64,000 nt of DNA from Gammaproteobacteria bacterium (GTDB taxonomy: Bacteria > Pseudomonadota > Gammaproteobacteria > Competibacterales > Competibacteraceae). The stretch lies in contig JACKMZ010000008.1 of assembly GCA_024235135.1 (NCBI GenBank), positions 108,735 through 172,734 of the forward strand. Reading direction: 5' to 3'. Made by a program: the position numbers and the translations under genes. The first letter of the stretch is position 1. Each line of letters starts with the position of its first letter. The notes below the pieces were generated by a model. The model searched no databases. It worked only from the letters and a program-made list of their open reading frames with translations, and was not told the origin of the DNA. Below, one piece after another: positions 33,431 through 43,359 of this stretch.

Positions 33431-34192
33431 TCAGACGCTTGACATCCTGATCCGCACAGGCTGATTCAGTTCGCGGCGGGGCGCCAGGTAGAGATTCACC
33501 CGATAAGGCTCGTCGAGCAGTTCCCAACGGCTGAAACTGTCCACCCGCGGCGCTTGTTCCAAGGCGCTGTCGGTGGGGGCGTAACGCACGGTCAGGGCCT
33601 GTTGGGGAGCAAAGTAGATGACTCCCCGATCCAGGGCTTGGCCGGGCGTTTCCAGAATGCGCAGTCCGCTGTCCGCTTCCAGGCGCAAGCTGTTCCGCAC
33701 GGCGGCGGGAATGGTGAAGGCCACAAAGGGTGAACGCCGATCCTCGCGCAGCGGCAGCATGATCTCGCAATCCAGGGCGAACGTGCCGGGTTTGCTGAGA
33801 TAAAGGCGATAACCCTGGGCGTCGCTGAGCAGATAACCGTTTTCGCTGGCATTGACCTGGGTGATGGTCAGATCGAGCGCGAACAAACGCAGCGGTTGCG
33901 GTTCACCCCGAAGTAGCTGGCCACTCAGACGTAACCGACCGCGTGCGCCGTCCGCGCTCAGATGCAGTTGATAGGCGGCGTTGTCGATGCTGTACAAGGC
34001 GTCTTGCCGCGCGGCGTTCTTGGCTTCCCACTCCTGTTGCAGCCGGACGGCGTAGAGCTGTTTGAATTCCGTCCAAGGCAGACTGACTGGTGCGGCCGCG
34101 ATGGCCGTTTCGCCGGGCGGCGATTGTTGCGCGGCAGCCTGTCCGGCCAGCAATAGGATGGCCAGGCTGGAAAATAGCAGCGTACGTAACAT
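33431..34192 (-). CDS. Secreted protein of unknown function, 253 aa
   Basis: Begins with a clear signal peptide (MLRTLLFSSLAILLLAGQAAAQ), so the product is periplasmic or outer-membrane-associated. The mature part is a beta-rich sequence with repeated short strands (YQLHLSADGARGRLRLSGQL, FALDLTITQVNASENGYLL). No family is recognised. The chain stops abruptly after RELNQPVRIRMSSV, 200 bases before the hsp20 start. It may be the front part of a longer family member, but I see no frameshift that proves this. Confidence 0.65.
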   Translation of the reverse strand: MLRTLLFSSLAILLLAGQAAAQQSPPGETAIAAAPVSLPWTEFKQLYAVRLQQEWEAKNAARQDALYSIDNAAYQLHLSADGARGRLRLSGQLLRGEPQPLRLFALDLTITQVNASENGYLLSDAQGYRLYLSKPGTFALDCEIMLPLREDRRSPFVAFTIPAAVRNSLRLEADSGLRILETPGQALDRGVIYFAPQQALTVRYAPTDSALEQAPRVDSFSRWELLDEPYRVNLYLAPRRELNQPVRIRMSSV

Positions 34193-34473
34193 GGGGATCT
34201 CCTGATCTCATCGAGATCTCAAGCAAGGGGTTGATGCGTTTGCAACGACAACAGACTAGGCGGGATGCGTGGGCGTTTGATGTGCTGAATGTGAAGTTTG
34301 AATGGGGACTTTGGGAGCCGGTGGGAGAGCGCCCGGATACCCGGTAAAATTCCCGAAAATCAGGGGGTCAAGTGGGTGGTAGTGAAGCCCTGTGGTGGGC
34401 TATGCTGCCTATTGATGGGCGCCTTGACCGTCACGATCTAACGCTCATACCTCGCTGCGGAGTGATAAAACCG

Positions 34474-36906
34474 ATGATGAACACCGCACCTGATGCCGTA
34501 ATCCATGATTGGCGCGCCGCGCTACGCACCGCCGAGGCGACCTTGGCCACCGGAGCGATGCAGACTCTGTCGCATACCATCCAGGAAGCCGCCGAACTTC
34601 GTGATGCGCTGCTTGCGTTTCAGCCCCTGCAAGTGCTGAACGAGAACGGCGTCGAAACCGCCCTGGCCCTGGCCGCCGAACTTGATCCGGGGCGTCGCTG
34701 GCTGTGGCATGCGTTGCTCGCCGGTGAGTTGCTGGATAGAAAGGAGATCGGACAAGCCCGGCTGGTGGCCGCCGAGTTGTGCATGGAATCCATCCGCATT
34801 CCCCAGGCGTCGATCGACATGGTTTCGACTTTGCTGCCGCCCCTATACGAACTGGAGCCGGATCTGCCGAACCATTTGGCGACGCGCGGTTTTCCGATCA
34901 ACGCTTCCCTGCGCTTGCTGGGCAGTACCGGCGATGCGAAAGCCGTGCTGGCGGTGGCGCGTTTTCTGGAGGCTGATCAAGTCGCGCCGCTTTGGGAAGA
35001 ACTGGTGAGCGAAGGAGCACTGGAAGCCCAGCGTTATGATCTGGTCGAAGCGTTGCCCGCGCTGTTTCAACAGACTTACCCCGATCCCCATATGCTCAAC
35101 TCGGTGGTCTTGCGCGATCCCGATAAGCGCCGCGAGACCGTGCTCGATAGACTGGGGTATGCGTTTCTCAAAAATGGCGACGGGACGAACGCCTTGGCGG
35201 TCTGGTCGCAGCTGCCGGATACGCGCCTGGCTTTCGAACCCGCTTGGCTGGCTGGCGCGGGTTTCGCGGCTGAAGCGGAGCAACTGTTGGCGAGGATCGC
35301 CGATGAGCGCAAACGCCAGGAAGCCGAACGCCTGCTGCGCGAAGAACTCGCCGAGCGGCGGACTCGGTGGAGCGCATCGGCGCAGACTTCGGGCATGGAT
35401 CGCTTTGCGTTGGCCCTGAAAGCCGCGCGCCAAGGGGATGAAGAGGAAGCGCGCCAGCACATGGCCGAGGGGTTGTCCCTGGAGGAAAAGCAAGGGCCGA
35501 TCCGGGGCGAAACCGTATGCCGGGTGATTCAAGTGCTGGCCGCGTTGGGCGATGACGAAATGGCCTGGCGATTGAAGGAGAAAATGCTGAACAAGGCTGA
35601 AACCACCGAAAAGGGCGATGAACGAGCGCATTTGGAAATCGCGCTGGCCGAGGCGGAATTGGCGATGGGCGATATCCCGCAAGCCGTGGACCGGTTACTG
35701 CGGGCCACGGGCTATCTGTACGATTTGGAACGCGCTTATGAACGCCTCCAGGCGTTCCTGGCGGATGCTCAAGAGTTGGGCCGGCTCGACGAAGTACACG
35801 CCGCGCTACCCGCCGCCAACGAGGAATCGATCTACCACGAGCGGTTCATCGCCTATCTGGCGGAGGCCTATGCCCGGCTGGATCGGTGCGAAACGGCTTT
35901 TGCGCTGGCCAACAGCCTGCCCCACCCCAGTGACCGCGATCAAGCCTTGAGTTATCTCATTCTGGCCTGGCTGGACAAAGATATCGCCAACGCCGAACGC
36001 GCCGCGCTGGCTCTGCAAGGGTCCCTGGCGGTCGATCGTCTGGTGGAAGTCGCGGCGGCTTGGCATCGGCGCGGCGACGCCACATCCGCCCGCCGGGTGT
36101 TCGCGCTCGCCACGGAGCGGGCGGGCACGGTGATAGGCCGCATCGGTAGCGTAACCCGTCAGGCCATGAAGCTAGGGTATGTCGATCAAGTGAGGTCGGT
36201 TCTGTCGCAAGGGCTGAATAGCTTGATGTTGGAGGAAGGCGAGGACTGGAATCGCTGGCTCGCCGGAGCCCACGAACGGAGTCGGCATTGGCTGGAGCAG
36301 GAGCAGTCGGCGGGGGGATGGTGGTTTCGTGGTCTGGGTAATTCCCCCGAACCGGCCGAGCCGTCGCAACTGAGCGATGGCCGTCCCAGCGAACGCATTC
36401 GAGCCCTAGCCCAGCAGGCCCGTTATCTGGAGGAGCAGGATCAGGAAGCGGCGGCCCGGTTTCTCGACGAGGCGCTGACCCAATGGAAAAAAGTGCTGGC
36501 GGACAAGCCCCGAGAACAGATCGATCTGGCGCCGATCCTGGCCGAAGCCGCCGGACCTGGACGAGCCTATCGTCTGCTGCCCAGGATCAAGGAATTACAG
36601 CACCATGTGGCGCGTTACCTGCAGGATGGGACGCGCGGCGACTGGCGACGCAATCTGAGTTGGGCGCTGGCCTGTTTGGGCGAATGGCCCTTGGCTTTCG
36701 CCGCCGCGTACGCGATCGCTCATCCACGCTCCCGCACCGAGGCGTTGCAATGGCTGGCCTGGTCCGCGCCTTTGAATGCCTGGCGAGGGCAGATGCGGGC
36801 GCTGATCGAGGACGAGCCGGTTCGATTGTTCGTGATCAGCCGCTTGCGGCGGGAGTTGAGGAACGCAATCAATCTGCCCGATCATCCCCTTTCGGACAAT
36901 CACTGA
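34474..36906 (+). CDS. Large alpha-helical repeat protein, unknown function
   Basis: 810 residues from the ATG at 34474, which has GGAG ten bases upstream; an in-frame start at 34372 exists. No signal peptide or membrane helix. The chain is almost entirely amphipathic helices rich in Ala, Leu, Glu and Arg, with TPR-like helix pairs (for example LEIALAEAELAMGDIPQAVDR, RFIAYLAEAYARLDRCETAFA split over two repeats, and SYLILAWLDKDIANAERAAL). No catalytic motif is seen. It is probably a scaffold or adaptor. The next gene (metallopeptidase) is 180 bases downstream; the partner is unknown. Confidence 0.75.
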   Translation: MMNTAPDAVIHDWRAALRTAEATLATGAMQTLSHTIQEAAELRDALLAFQPLQVLNENGVETALALAAELDPGRRWLWHALLAGELLDRKEIGQARLVAAELCMESIRIPQASIDMVSTLLPPLYELEPDLPNHLATRGFPINASLRLLGSTGDAKAVLAVARFLEADQVAPLWEELVSEGALEAQRYDLVEALPALFQQTYPDPHMLNSVVLRDPDKRRETVLDRLGYAFLKNGDGTNALAVWSQLPDTRLAFEPAWLAGAGFAAEAEQLLARIADERKRQEAERLLREELAERRTRWSASAQTSGMDRFALALKAARQGDEEEARQHMAEGLSLEEKQGPIRGETVCRVIQVLAALGDDEMAWRLKEKMLNKAETTEKGDERAHLEIALAEAELAMGDIPQAVDRLLRATGYLYDLERAYERLQAFLADAQELGRLDEVHAALPAANEESIYHERFIAYLAEAYARLDRCETAFALANSLPHPSDRDQALSYLILAWLDKDIANAERAALALQGSLAVDRLVEVAAAWHRRGDATSARRVFALATERAGTVIGRIGSVTRQAMKLGYVDQVRSVLSQGLNSLMLEEGEDWNRWLAGAHERSRHWLEQEQSAGGWWFRGLGNSPEPAEPSQLSDGRPSERIRALAQQARYLEEQDQEAAARFLDEALTQWKKVLADKPREQIDLAPILAEAAGPGRAYRLLPRIKELQHHVARYLQDGTRGDWRRNLSWALACLGEWPLAFAAAYAIAHPRSRTEALQWLAWSAPLNAWRGQMRALIEDEPVRLFVISRLRRELRNAINLPDHPLSDNH

Positions 36907-37086
36907 CCCGGTGTTTCCTCGGCCTCAGGGGTGTATCCACCCCGCGGCGCGGCGTCAACCTTGGGAAGTGCTTCCCGCTGTGTGCTGCACTATCCAAACA
37001 GCCACGAGTCTGCTACAAACGCGATGGATGATGGTGTGAACCGTCGCGTTTCGTGGATTGTTTTCGGGGAAGATTGGGGGTGCATC

Positions 37087-37947
37087 ATGCGGTGGTCGGG
37101 CGGACGTAGAAGCAGCAACATCGAGGATCGGCGCGGCATGCGCGTCGCGAGTCGGGGCATCGGCGGCGGGATAGGCGCAATCGTCATTGCCTTGATCGCG
37201 ATGTATTTCGGGGTCGATCCCAGCATTATTCTCAATCAAGGCGGGCCGACCAGCAGCAGCGTGTCGCCTTATCCCCAGCAACAAGGCCCGATTTCGCCCG
37301 AAGAGCAACGCGAGGCGGATTTCGTGTCCGTGGTGCTGGCCGATACCGAAGATACCTGGCACAGCCTGTTTCAACAGATGGGCGGCACCTATCGCGAGCC
37401 CACGCTGGTCCTGTTTTCAGGCGCGGTGGAATCGGCCTGCGGTTTTGCCCAGGCCGCCGTTGGCCCGTTCTATTGTTCGCTGGATCAAAAAGTTTATATC
37501 GACCTGAGTTTCTTCGAGGATTTGGCGAACCGTTTTAAGGCTCCGGGCGATTTTGCCCAGGCTTACGTTGTCGCACATGAAATCGGACATCACGTGCAAA
37601 ACCTGCTGGGTATTTCCGAAAAAGTGCAGGAAGCCCGTAGCCGGATGGGCGAGGTTCAAAGCAATCAACTGTCCGTCCGCCAGGAGTTGCAGGCCGATTG
37701 TCTGGCTGGGATATGGGCGCATCACGCCGATAAGGCGAGACAGATTCTGGAACGCGGCGACATCGAGGAAGCCTTGAATGCGGCCACCAGCATCGGCGAC
37801 GATCGCTTGCAACGACAGGCGCGCGGTTATGTGACGCCGGATTCCTTCACGCACGGCAGTTCCGCGCAGCGGGTTCGCTGGTTTCGGAAAGGTTTCGAAA
37901 GCGGCCAGTTGCGGGATTGCGATACTTTTGCCGCGAAGTCGCTTTAG
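37087..37947 (+). CDS. Neutral zinc metallopeptidase, YpfJ family
   Basis: 286 residues from the ATG at 37087 (MRWSGGRRSSNIEDRRG), the usual start of this family; a longer frame to 36931 carries no homologous sequence. One N-terminal membrane helix (about 24-42, GIGGGIGAIVIALIAMYFGV) and a periplasmic domain with the zinc motif HEIGHH (164-169) and RQELQADCLAGIWAHH. Two cysteines in CGFAQAAVGPFYC may form a disulfide. Physiological substrate unknown. Confidence 0.92.
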   Translation: MRWSGGRRSSNIEDRRGMRVASRGIGGGIGAIVIALIAMYFGVDPSIILNQGGPTSSSVSPYPQQQGPISPEEQREADFVSVVLADTEDTWHSLFQQMGGTYREPTLVLFSGAVESACGFAQAAVGPFYCSLDQKVYIDLSFFEDLANRFKAPGDFAQAYVVAHEIGHHVQNLLGISEKVQEARSRMGEVQSNQLSVRQELQADCLAGIWAHHADKARQILERGDIEEALNAATSIGDDRLQRQARGYVTPDSFTHGSSAQRVRWFRKGFESGQLRDCDTFAAKSL

Positions 37948-38134
37948 TTTGGATAGTCGGTTCCATTCGAGGATGAGTGTCTTGCCCTGGTCATGGCTGA
38001 GCCTGTTGACGCCGCAGGCAATGCTGGCGCGTAACGATTGCATTCCATCACGGGCTAAATGGTTGTGAGTCGCCATGAATGGCGCGATGAGCGTGCAGTA
38101 AATCGAGACAGTCATCGGAAACCATGGAAAATCA

Positions 38135-39169
38135 GTGAAAATCAGAATCGCATTACTGCTGTTGGCGCTCATTGCCGCGGGGGCCTTTTATGGCTGGCGG
38201 TATTTTGAGCGGCCTCAAAATCCGTCCGAACTGATCACCCTGTACGGCAACGTGGATGTTCGGCAGGTCGATCTGGCCTTCAACGGCACGGAACGGATCA
38301 CCGCCTTGTTCTCGCAAGAAGGGGATCACGTCAGTCAGGGGCAGCTATTGGCGACCTTGGCTACCGAACGACTGGCGGCGAAAGTGGCGCAGGCCGAAGC
38401 GGAACTGACCGCGCAACAACAAGTGGTGGCGCGTCTGGAAGCGGGCGCCCGGCGCGAGGAAATCAACCAGGCGCGCGCCGAGCTGGATCTGGCTCAGGCG
38501 CAGGACCGCGAAGCTCGGCGATCGTTGCAGCGAATACGGGAACTCGCCCGCCAGCGACTGGCTTCTCCTCAGCAGGTGGATGATGCCGAAGCCGCCGCCG
38601 AAGCCGCCAGCGCGCGCGTCAAGGCGGCCGAAGCCGGTCTGGAATTGGTATTGGCCGGCCCGCGGAAGGAAGACATCGCGGCGGCTCGGGCAACCTTGCA
38701 GGCTTTCCAGGCGCAACTGGCCTTGGCCAACCGCGAACTGCTGGATGCCCAATTATTCGCGCCGGACGATGGGGTGATCCAGAACCGTATCCTGGAGCCG
38801 GGCGATATGGCCTCGCCGCAAAAACCGGTCTATACGCTGGCGCTCATCAATCCGCTCTGGGCGCGGGCCTATATCGACGAACCCTTGTTGGGCAAGATGC
38901 AAGCGGGGATGACGGCCACAGTCCACACGGACAGCTTCCCCGACAAACCGTATCCGGGTTGGATCGGTTTCATCTCGCCTAGCGCGGAATTCACGCCGAA
39001 AACCGTGCAGACCGTGGAAATCCGCACCAGCCTGGTTTATCAGGTCCGGGTTTTCGTTTGCAATCCCGCCAATGAACTGCGCCTGGGAATGCCTGTGACC
39101 GTTACCGTCGATCCCCGCCAAACGCCCCCCACCGAAGTTCCCGGCGTCGAACGCTGCCGGCAACCCTGA
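38135..39169 (+). CDS. HlyD-family membrane fusion protein (YbhG-like)
   Basis: 344 residues from a GTG codon; the ATG at 38124 is followed by a stop. An N-terminal anchor helix (residues 5-20), a lipoyl-like half motif (GDHVSQGQLLATLAT), a long alpha-helical hairpin (about 75-195, LTAQQQVVARLEAG onward) and a beta-barrel return with GDMASPQKPVYTLALI. Periplasmic adaptor of an ABC exporter; the ATPase gene starts at its stop codon (TGATG). Confidence 0.9.
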   Translation: MKIRIALLLLALIAAGAFYGWRYFERPQNPSELITLYGNVDVRQVDLAFNGTERITALFSQEGDHVSQGQLLATLATERLAAKVAQAEAELTAQQQVVARLEAGARREEINQARAELDLAQAQDREARRSLQRIRELARQRLASPQQVDDAEAAAEAASARVKAAEAGLELVLAGPRKEDIAAARATLQAFQAQLALANRELLDAQLFAPDDGVIQNRILEPGDMASPQKPVYTLALINPLWARAYIDEPLLGKMQAGMTATVHTDSFPDKPYPGWIGFISPSAEFTPKTVQTVEIRTSLVYQVRVFVCNPANELRLGMPVTVTVDPRQTPPTEVPGVERCRQP

Positions 39170-40947
39170 TGGCGGTGAGTGTCAGCGACCCGCCGGAGCC
39201 GGTCGCCCTGGTTTTGGAAGCGGTCAGTAAACGCTTTCACGGTGGCGGGCGGGATGTTCAGGCTTTGCAAGCGGTCAGCCTGCGGGTCCACCCTGGGCGG
39301 GTGACCGGTCTGATCGGTCCGGACGGGGCCGGCAAGACGACATTGATGCGTCTGGTGGCGGGCTTGCTGCGCGTGGATGACGGGCGCATCGCGGTACTGG
39401 GTCTGGATGCCGTCCGCGACGTTTTGGAAATACAGGCGGCCATCGGGTATATGCCGCAGCGATTCGGCCTGTACGAAGATCTCAGTGTGCAGGAGAACAT
39501 GGATCTCTATGCCGATCTGCAAGGGGTGTCGTCGGCGGAACGTCAGGTGCGCTACCCCGAGTTGCTGCACATGACCGGGCTGAGCCCCTTTACCGCGCGG
39601 TTAGCCGGGAATCTGTCTGGAGGCATGAAACAAAAGCTGGGTTTGGCCTGCACCCTGATCCGCGCGCCTCGCCTGCTGCTTCTGGATGAGCCGACCGTTG
39701 GCGTGGACCCGCTCTCCCGGCGGGAATTGTGGGCCATCGTCTATCGCCTGGTGCGGGAACAGAATACCAGCGTGCTACTCAGCACCGCCTATCTCGACGA
39801 AGCCGAACGCTGCGACGAAGTCATCCTGCTGCATCAGGGACAGATATTGGGGCAGGATACCCCTGAACACTTCAGCGCCCGCTTGCGGGGCCACAGCTTT
39901 ACCTTGGAGTTGCCGCCGGGCGCCAAGAAGCGGCGTTGGCAGGAACGCCTGAGCCAGCATCCGGAAGTACTGGACACGGTCATCCAGGGCGACCGGCTCC
40001 GGCTGGTGATGGTCTCGGCGGCGCCGCCGTCCGCCGATCTGTTGGCTGAACTCGATGGCGCGCGGATCAGTCCCGTGCCGCCCCGTTTCGAGGATAGCTT
40101 TATCGCCGAGCTGTATTCCCGGCAGGCCGCTCGATCCGGGCCGCCCAGCCTCGGCCTGAACAATGCGCAAGCACTGGACGGCGACGGCCAACCGGTCATC
40201 CAAGTGCGTAATCTGGAACGCCGTTTCGGCGATTTCTATGCTGTGAAGAACATCAGTTTCGCGGTGGAACAGGGCGAGGTTTTCGGTCTGCTCGGCGCCA
40301 ATGGCGCGGGAAAATCGACCACGTTCCGCATGTTGTGCGGTCTGCTGCCCGCCAGTGGGGGCGTCCTGCAGGTCACCGGGCTGGACTTGCGTCGCGCGGC
40401 GGCGGCGGCACGCGGACATTTGGGTTACATGGCCCAAAAGTTTTCGCTGTATGGCAACTTGAGTGTGCTGCAGAACCTGCGTTTTTTCAGCCGCGTATAC
40501 GGTTTGCCCGGCCGGCGTCGTGAACAGCAAGTCCAATGGGCTTTGGAACAATTCGAATTGGCGGCGCTCGCCGATGTCGTCAGCAGCACCCTGCCCTTGG
40601 GTTACAAGCAGCGATTGGCGTTGGCTTGCGCCCTGATGCACCAACCGCAGGTGCTGTTTCTGGATGAACCGACCTCGGGGGTCGATCCCCTGGCGCGCCG
40701 CGAATTCTGGCGGCATATCAATGCGCTGGCGGAACAGGGGGTGACCGTGCTGGTCACCACCCATTTTCTGGAGGAAGCGGAATACTGCGATCGCCTGGCC
40801 ATCATGGCGGCCGGGGAAATCCTCACTCTGGGCGCCCCCGCCGAAATCAAGGCCCAGGTGCGTACCGCCCAACAACCCGACCCCAGCCTGGAAGAAGCGT
40901 TTATCACACTCATCGAGCAGCGGCAGGGATCGCGCCAGGAGCCTTGA
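39169..40947 (+). CDS. Tandem ABC exporter ATPase (YbhF-like)
   Basis: 592 residues with two nucleotide-binding domains. First: Walker A GPDGAGKTT, signature NLSGGMKQKLG, Walker B LLLLDEPTVGVDP. Second: Walker A GANGAGKST, an altered signature (LPLGYKQRLALA), Walker B VLFLDEPTSGVDP. The degenerate second signature is usual in YbhF-type fused ATPases. The pair with the upstream HlyD protein matches ybhG-ybhF, but the permease genes (ybhS, ybhR) that should follow are absent; a convergent maeB comes next. Confidence 0.92.
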   Translation: MAVSVSDPPEPVALVLEAVSKRFHGGGRDVQALQAVSLRVHPGRVTGLIGPDGAGKTTLMRLVAGLLRVDDGRIAVLGLDAVRDVLEIQAAIGYMPQRFGLYEDLSVQENMDLYADLQGVSSAERQVRYPELLHMTGLSPFTARLAGNLSGGMKQKLGLACTLIRAPRLLLLDEPTVGVDPLSRRELWAIVYRLVREQNTSVLLSTAYLDEAERCDEVILLHQGQILGQDTPEHFSARLRGHSFTLELPPGAKKRRWQERLSQHPEVLDTVIQGDRLRLVMVSAAPPSADLLAELDGARISPVPPRFEDSFIAELYSRQAARSGPPSLGLNNAQALDGDGQPVIQVRNLERRFGDFYAVKNISFAVEQGEVFGLLGANGAGKSTTFRMLCGLLPASGGVLQVTGLDLRRAAAAARGHLGYMAQKFSLYGNLSVLQNLRFFSRVYGLPGRRREQQVQWALEQFELAALADVVSSTLPLGYKQRLALACALMHQPQVLFLDEPTSGVDPLARREFWRHINALAEQGVTVLVTTHFLEEAEYCDRLAIMAAGEILTLGAPAEIKAQVRTAQQPDPSLEEAFITLIEQRQGSRQEP

Positions 40948-41015
40948 TTTCGGCGGCCTGGGTCGATTGATCGCATCCGCGACGAGGCATCCCCGCTTCG
41001 TCATCCTCACGCTCT

Positions 41016-41040
41016 CCCCTCTCCCATGAGGGGAGAGGGG
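41016..41040. terminator. bidirectional stem-loop between ybhF-like gene and maeB
   Basis: CCCCTCTCCC, five-base loop ATGAG, GGGAGAGGGG: a perfect 10-bp stem between two convergent genes. No T-run follows on either strand, so it may instead be a dispersed intergenic palindrome of the common CCCTCTCCC type. Confidence 0.55.
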
Positions 41041-41070
41041 AAGCTGGCGCGCTAGGCGTTTATCGGAAAA

Positions 41071-43359
41071 CTAACCGGCCTGGGCGTCGTCCTTGTGCAT
41101 CTGGGCCTGGGCGACGGTGATGGCGCTCATGTTGACGATGCCGCGCACCGAGATGGACTGGTTGACCACATGCATGGGGCGGTCGATACCGACCAGAATC
41201 GGTCCGACCGACACGCCGTTCCCCAACGCCTTGACCATATTGAAGGCGATATGCCCAGCATCCACGTTCGGCATGATCAGCAAATTGGCTTGACCGGTCA
41301 GCCGGGAATCCGGGAATACGGCCTGTCGCATCTCAGCGGACAGGGCCATGTCGGCATGCATCTCGCCCTCGACTTCCAGCGTGGGCGCGCGTTCCTGAAG
41401 AATGGAGACCGCCTCGCGCATTTTTTGCGAGGAAGGAGAATCGTGCGTACCGAAGTTGGAGCGGGACAACAAGGCGACTTTGGGGATCAGGCCGAAAGCG
41501 CGAACTTCATCCGCCGCCAACAGGGTCATTTCGACGATGTCTTCGACCGTGGGTTCGGGGGTGACATGGGAATCGCAGATAAAGAACGTGCCTTTGGGCA
41601 GAATCAACACACTGAGCCCGGCGACATCATGCACGCCCTCGCGTTTGCCGATGAGATCCAGCACATGCTGCAAGTGGCCGGTGAAACGTCCGACCGAGCC
41701 GCACAAGGCGCAATCGGCGTCGTTCCGGCGCACGGCGATGGCCGCCACCGCCGTGGCCTGGGTGCGGGTGATGGTTTTGGCTTCTTCCGGCGTGACGCCT
41801 TTGCGGCGCATCAGCCGATGGTATTCCGACCAGTAGTCCTGAAAGCGTGAATCCTGCTGGATATTGATGATGCCGATATCCTTTTCAACCCGCATCCGCA
41901 AGCCCAGTTCGTGTATGCGGTCCTCGATGACGCCCGGCCGACCGACGAGGATGGGATAGGCGATGCCTTCGTCGATAACCTGCTGCACGGCTTGCAGGAC
42001 ACGGCGCTCTTCCCCTTCCGCGTAAACCAGCCGCTGTTTGTGGCGTTTGGCGCGCTCGAACACCGGTTTCATCACCAGTCCGGAACGGAATACGAACTGC
42101 GTCAAATGCTCGCGGTAGGCGTCGAAGTCCTTGATGGGACGGGTGGCGACCCCGGTATCCATGGCGGCCTGCGCCACCGCCGGGGCCAGTTGCATGATCA
42201 GTCGGGGATCGAAGGGTTTGGGTATCAGATACTCGCGCCCGAAGCTCAGCGGCTGGCCGCCATAGGCTTTGGCCACGATTTCCGAGGTCTCGGCCATGGC
42301 CAGTTCGGCCAAGGCGCGGACGCAGGCCAGTTTCATGTCTTCATTGATCGTCGTCGCGCCCACATCCAGCGCGCCCCGGAAAATATAAGGGAAGCACAGG
42401 ACATTGTTGACCTGGTTAGGATAATCGGAACGGCCGGTGGCGATGATTGCGTCCGGGCGAACGGCGATGGCTTCCTCGGGCAGAACCTCCGGCACCGGAT
42501 TGGCCAGGGCCAGAATCAAGGGGTCCGCGGCCATGCTCTTCAGCAGTTCCGCCTTGAGTACGCCGCCGGCCGACAGGCCCAGGAAAATATCGGCGCCTGC
42601 GATCACGTCCGCCAGGGTGCGTGCCGTCGTATCCTGGGCATAAGCCGCTTTCCAGGGGTCCATTTCCTGGGCGCGACCCTGATAAACCACGCCCTGGCGA
42701 TCCGTCACCGTGATATTGGATCGTTGCAGGCCCAGGCTGACCAACAGATTCAGGCAGGCCAGCGCGGCGGCGCCGGCGCCGGAGGCGACCAGCTTGACTT
42801 GGCCGATGTCCTTGCCCACCACACGCAGGCCATTGAGCACGGCCGCGCCGACGATGATCGCCGTGCCGTGCTGGTCGTCGTGAAACACGGGAATTTTCAT
42901 ACGTTCCCGCAAAGTCCGTTCGACGACGAAGCACTCGGGCGCCTTGATGTCCTCCAGGTTGATTCCGCCAAAAGTCGGTTCTAAGCGGGCGATCGTCTTG
43001 ATCAATTCTTCCGGGTCGGGTTCGTTGATCTCTATGTCGAAGACGTCAATGTCGGCGAATTTCTTGAACAGGACCGCTTTGCCTTCCATCACCGGTTTGG
43101 CGGCGAGCGGACCGATATTTCCCAACCCCAACACGGCCGTGCCGTTACTGATCACCGCGACCAGGTTGCTGCGGGCGGTCATATGAGCGGCTTCCATGGG
43201 ATCGCGCACGATTTCCTCGCAGGCGGCGGCCACGCCCGGTGAATAAGCCAGCGACAAATCACGTTGGGTCGCTAGCGGTTTGGTGGCGACGATGGCCAGC
43301 TTGCCGGCCCTGGGAGTACGATGATAATGCAGTGCGGAATCTTTCAATTTTTCGGCCAT
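41071..43359 (-). CDS. maeB: NADP-dependent malic enzyme with phosphotransacetylase-like domain
   Basis: 762 residues from the ATG at 43359 (MAEKLKDSALHYHRTPRAG); the frame up to 43593 lacks homologous sequence. Malic N domain (PLATQRDLSLAYSPGVA), NAD(P)-binding domain (GAGAAALACLNLLVSLG) and a C-terminal phosphotransacetylase-like domain (about 430-760) that is regulatory in MaeB proteins. Reaction: malate + NADP to pyruvate + CO2 + NADPH. Together with PEP carboxykinase and methylmalonyl-CoA genes it serves the C3-C4 node. Confidence 0.95.
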   Translation of the reverse strand: MAEKLKDSALHYHRTPRAGKLAIVATKPLATQRDLSLAYSPGVAAACEEIVRDPMEAAHMTARSNLVAVISNGTAVLGLGNIGPLAAKPVMEGKAVLFKKFADIDVFDIEINEPDPEELIKTIARLEPTFGGINLEDIKAPECFVVERTLRERMKIPVFHDDQHGTAIIVGAAVLNGLRVVGKDIGQVKLVASGAGAAALACLNLLVSLGLQRSNITVTDRQGVVYQGRAQEMDPWKAAYAQDTTARTLADVIAGADIFLGLSAGGVLKAELLKSMAADPLILALANPVPEVLPEEAIAVRPDAIIATGRSDYPNQVNNVLCFPYIFRGALDVGATTINEDMKLACVRALAELAMAETSEIVAKAYGGQPLSFGREYLIPKPFDPRLIMQLAPAVAQAAMDTGVATRPIKDFDAYREHLTQFVFRSGLVMKPVFERAKRHKQRLVYAEGEERRVLQAVQQVIDEGIAYPILVGRPGVIEDRIHELGLRMRVEKDIGIINIQQDSRFQDYWSEYHRLMRRKGVTPEEAKTITRTQATAVAAIAVRRNDADCALCGSVGRFTGHLQHVLDLIGKREGVHDVAGLSVLILPKGTFFICDSHVTPEPTVEDIVEMTLLAADEVRAFGLIPKVALLSRSNFGTHDSPSSQKMREAVSILQERAPTLEVEGEMHADMALSAEMRQAVFPDSRLTGQANLLIMPNVDAGHIAFNMVKALGNGVSVGPILVGIDRPMHVVNQSISVRGIVNMSAITVAQAQMHKDDAQAG

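Noticed and set aside
40591..40620. Degenerate second ABC signature (LPLGYKQR) as a defect
   Set aside because: YbhF-type tandem ATPases normally carry this altered motif in the second domain.
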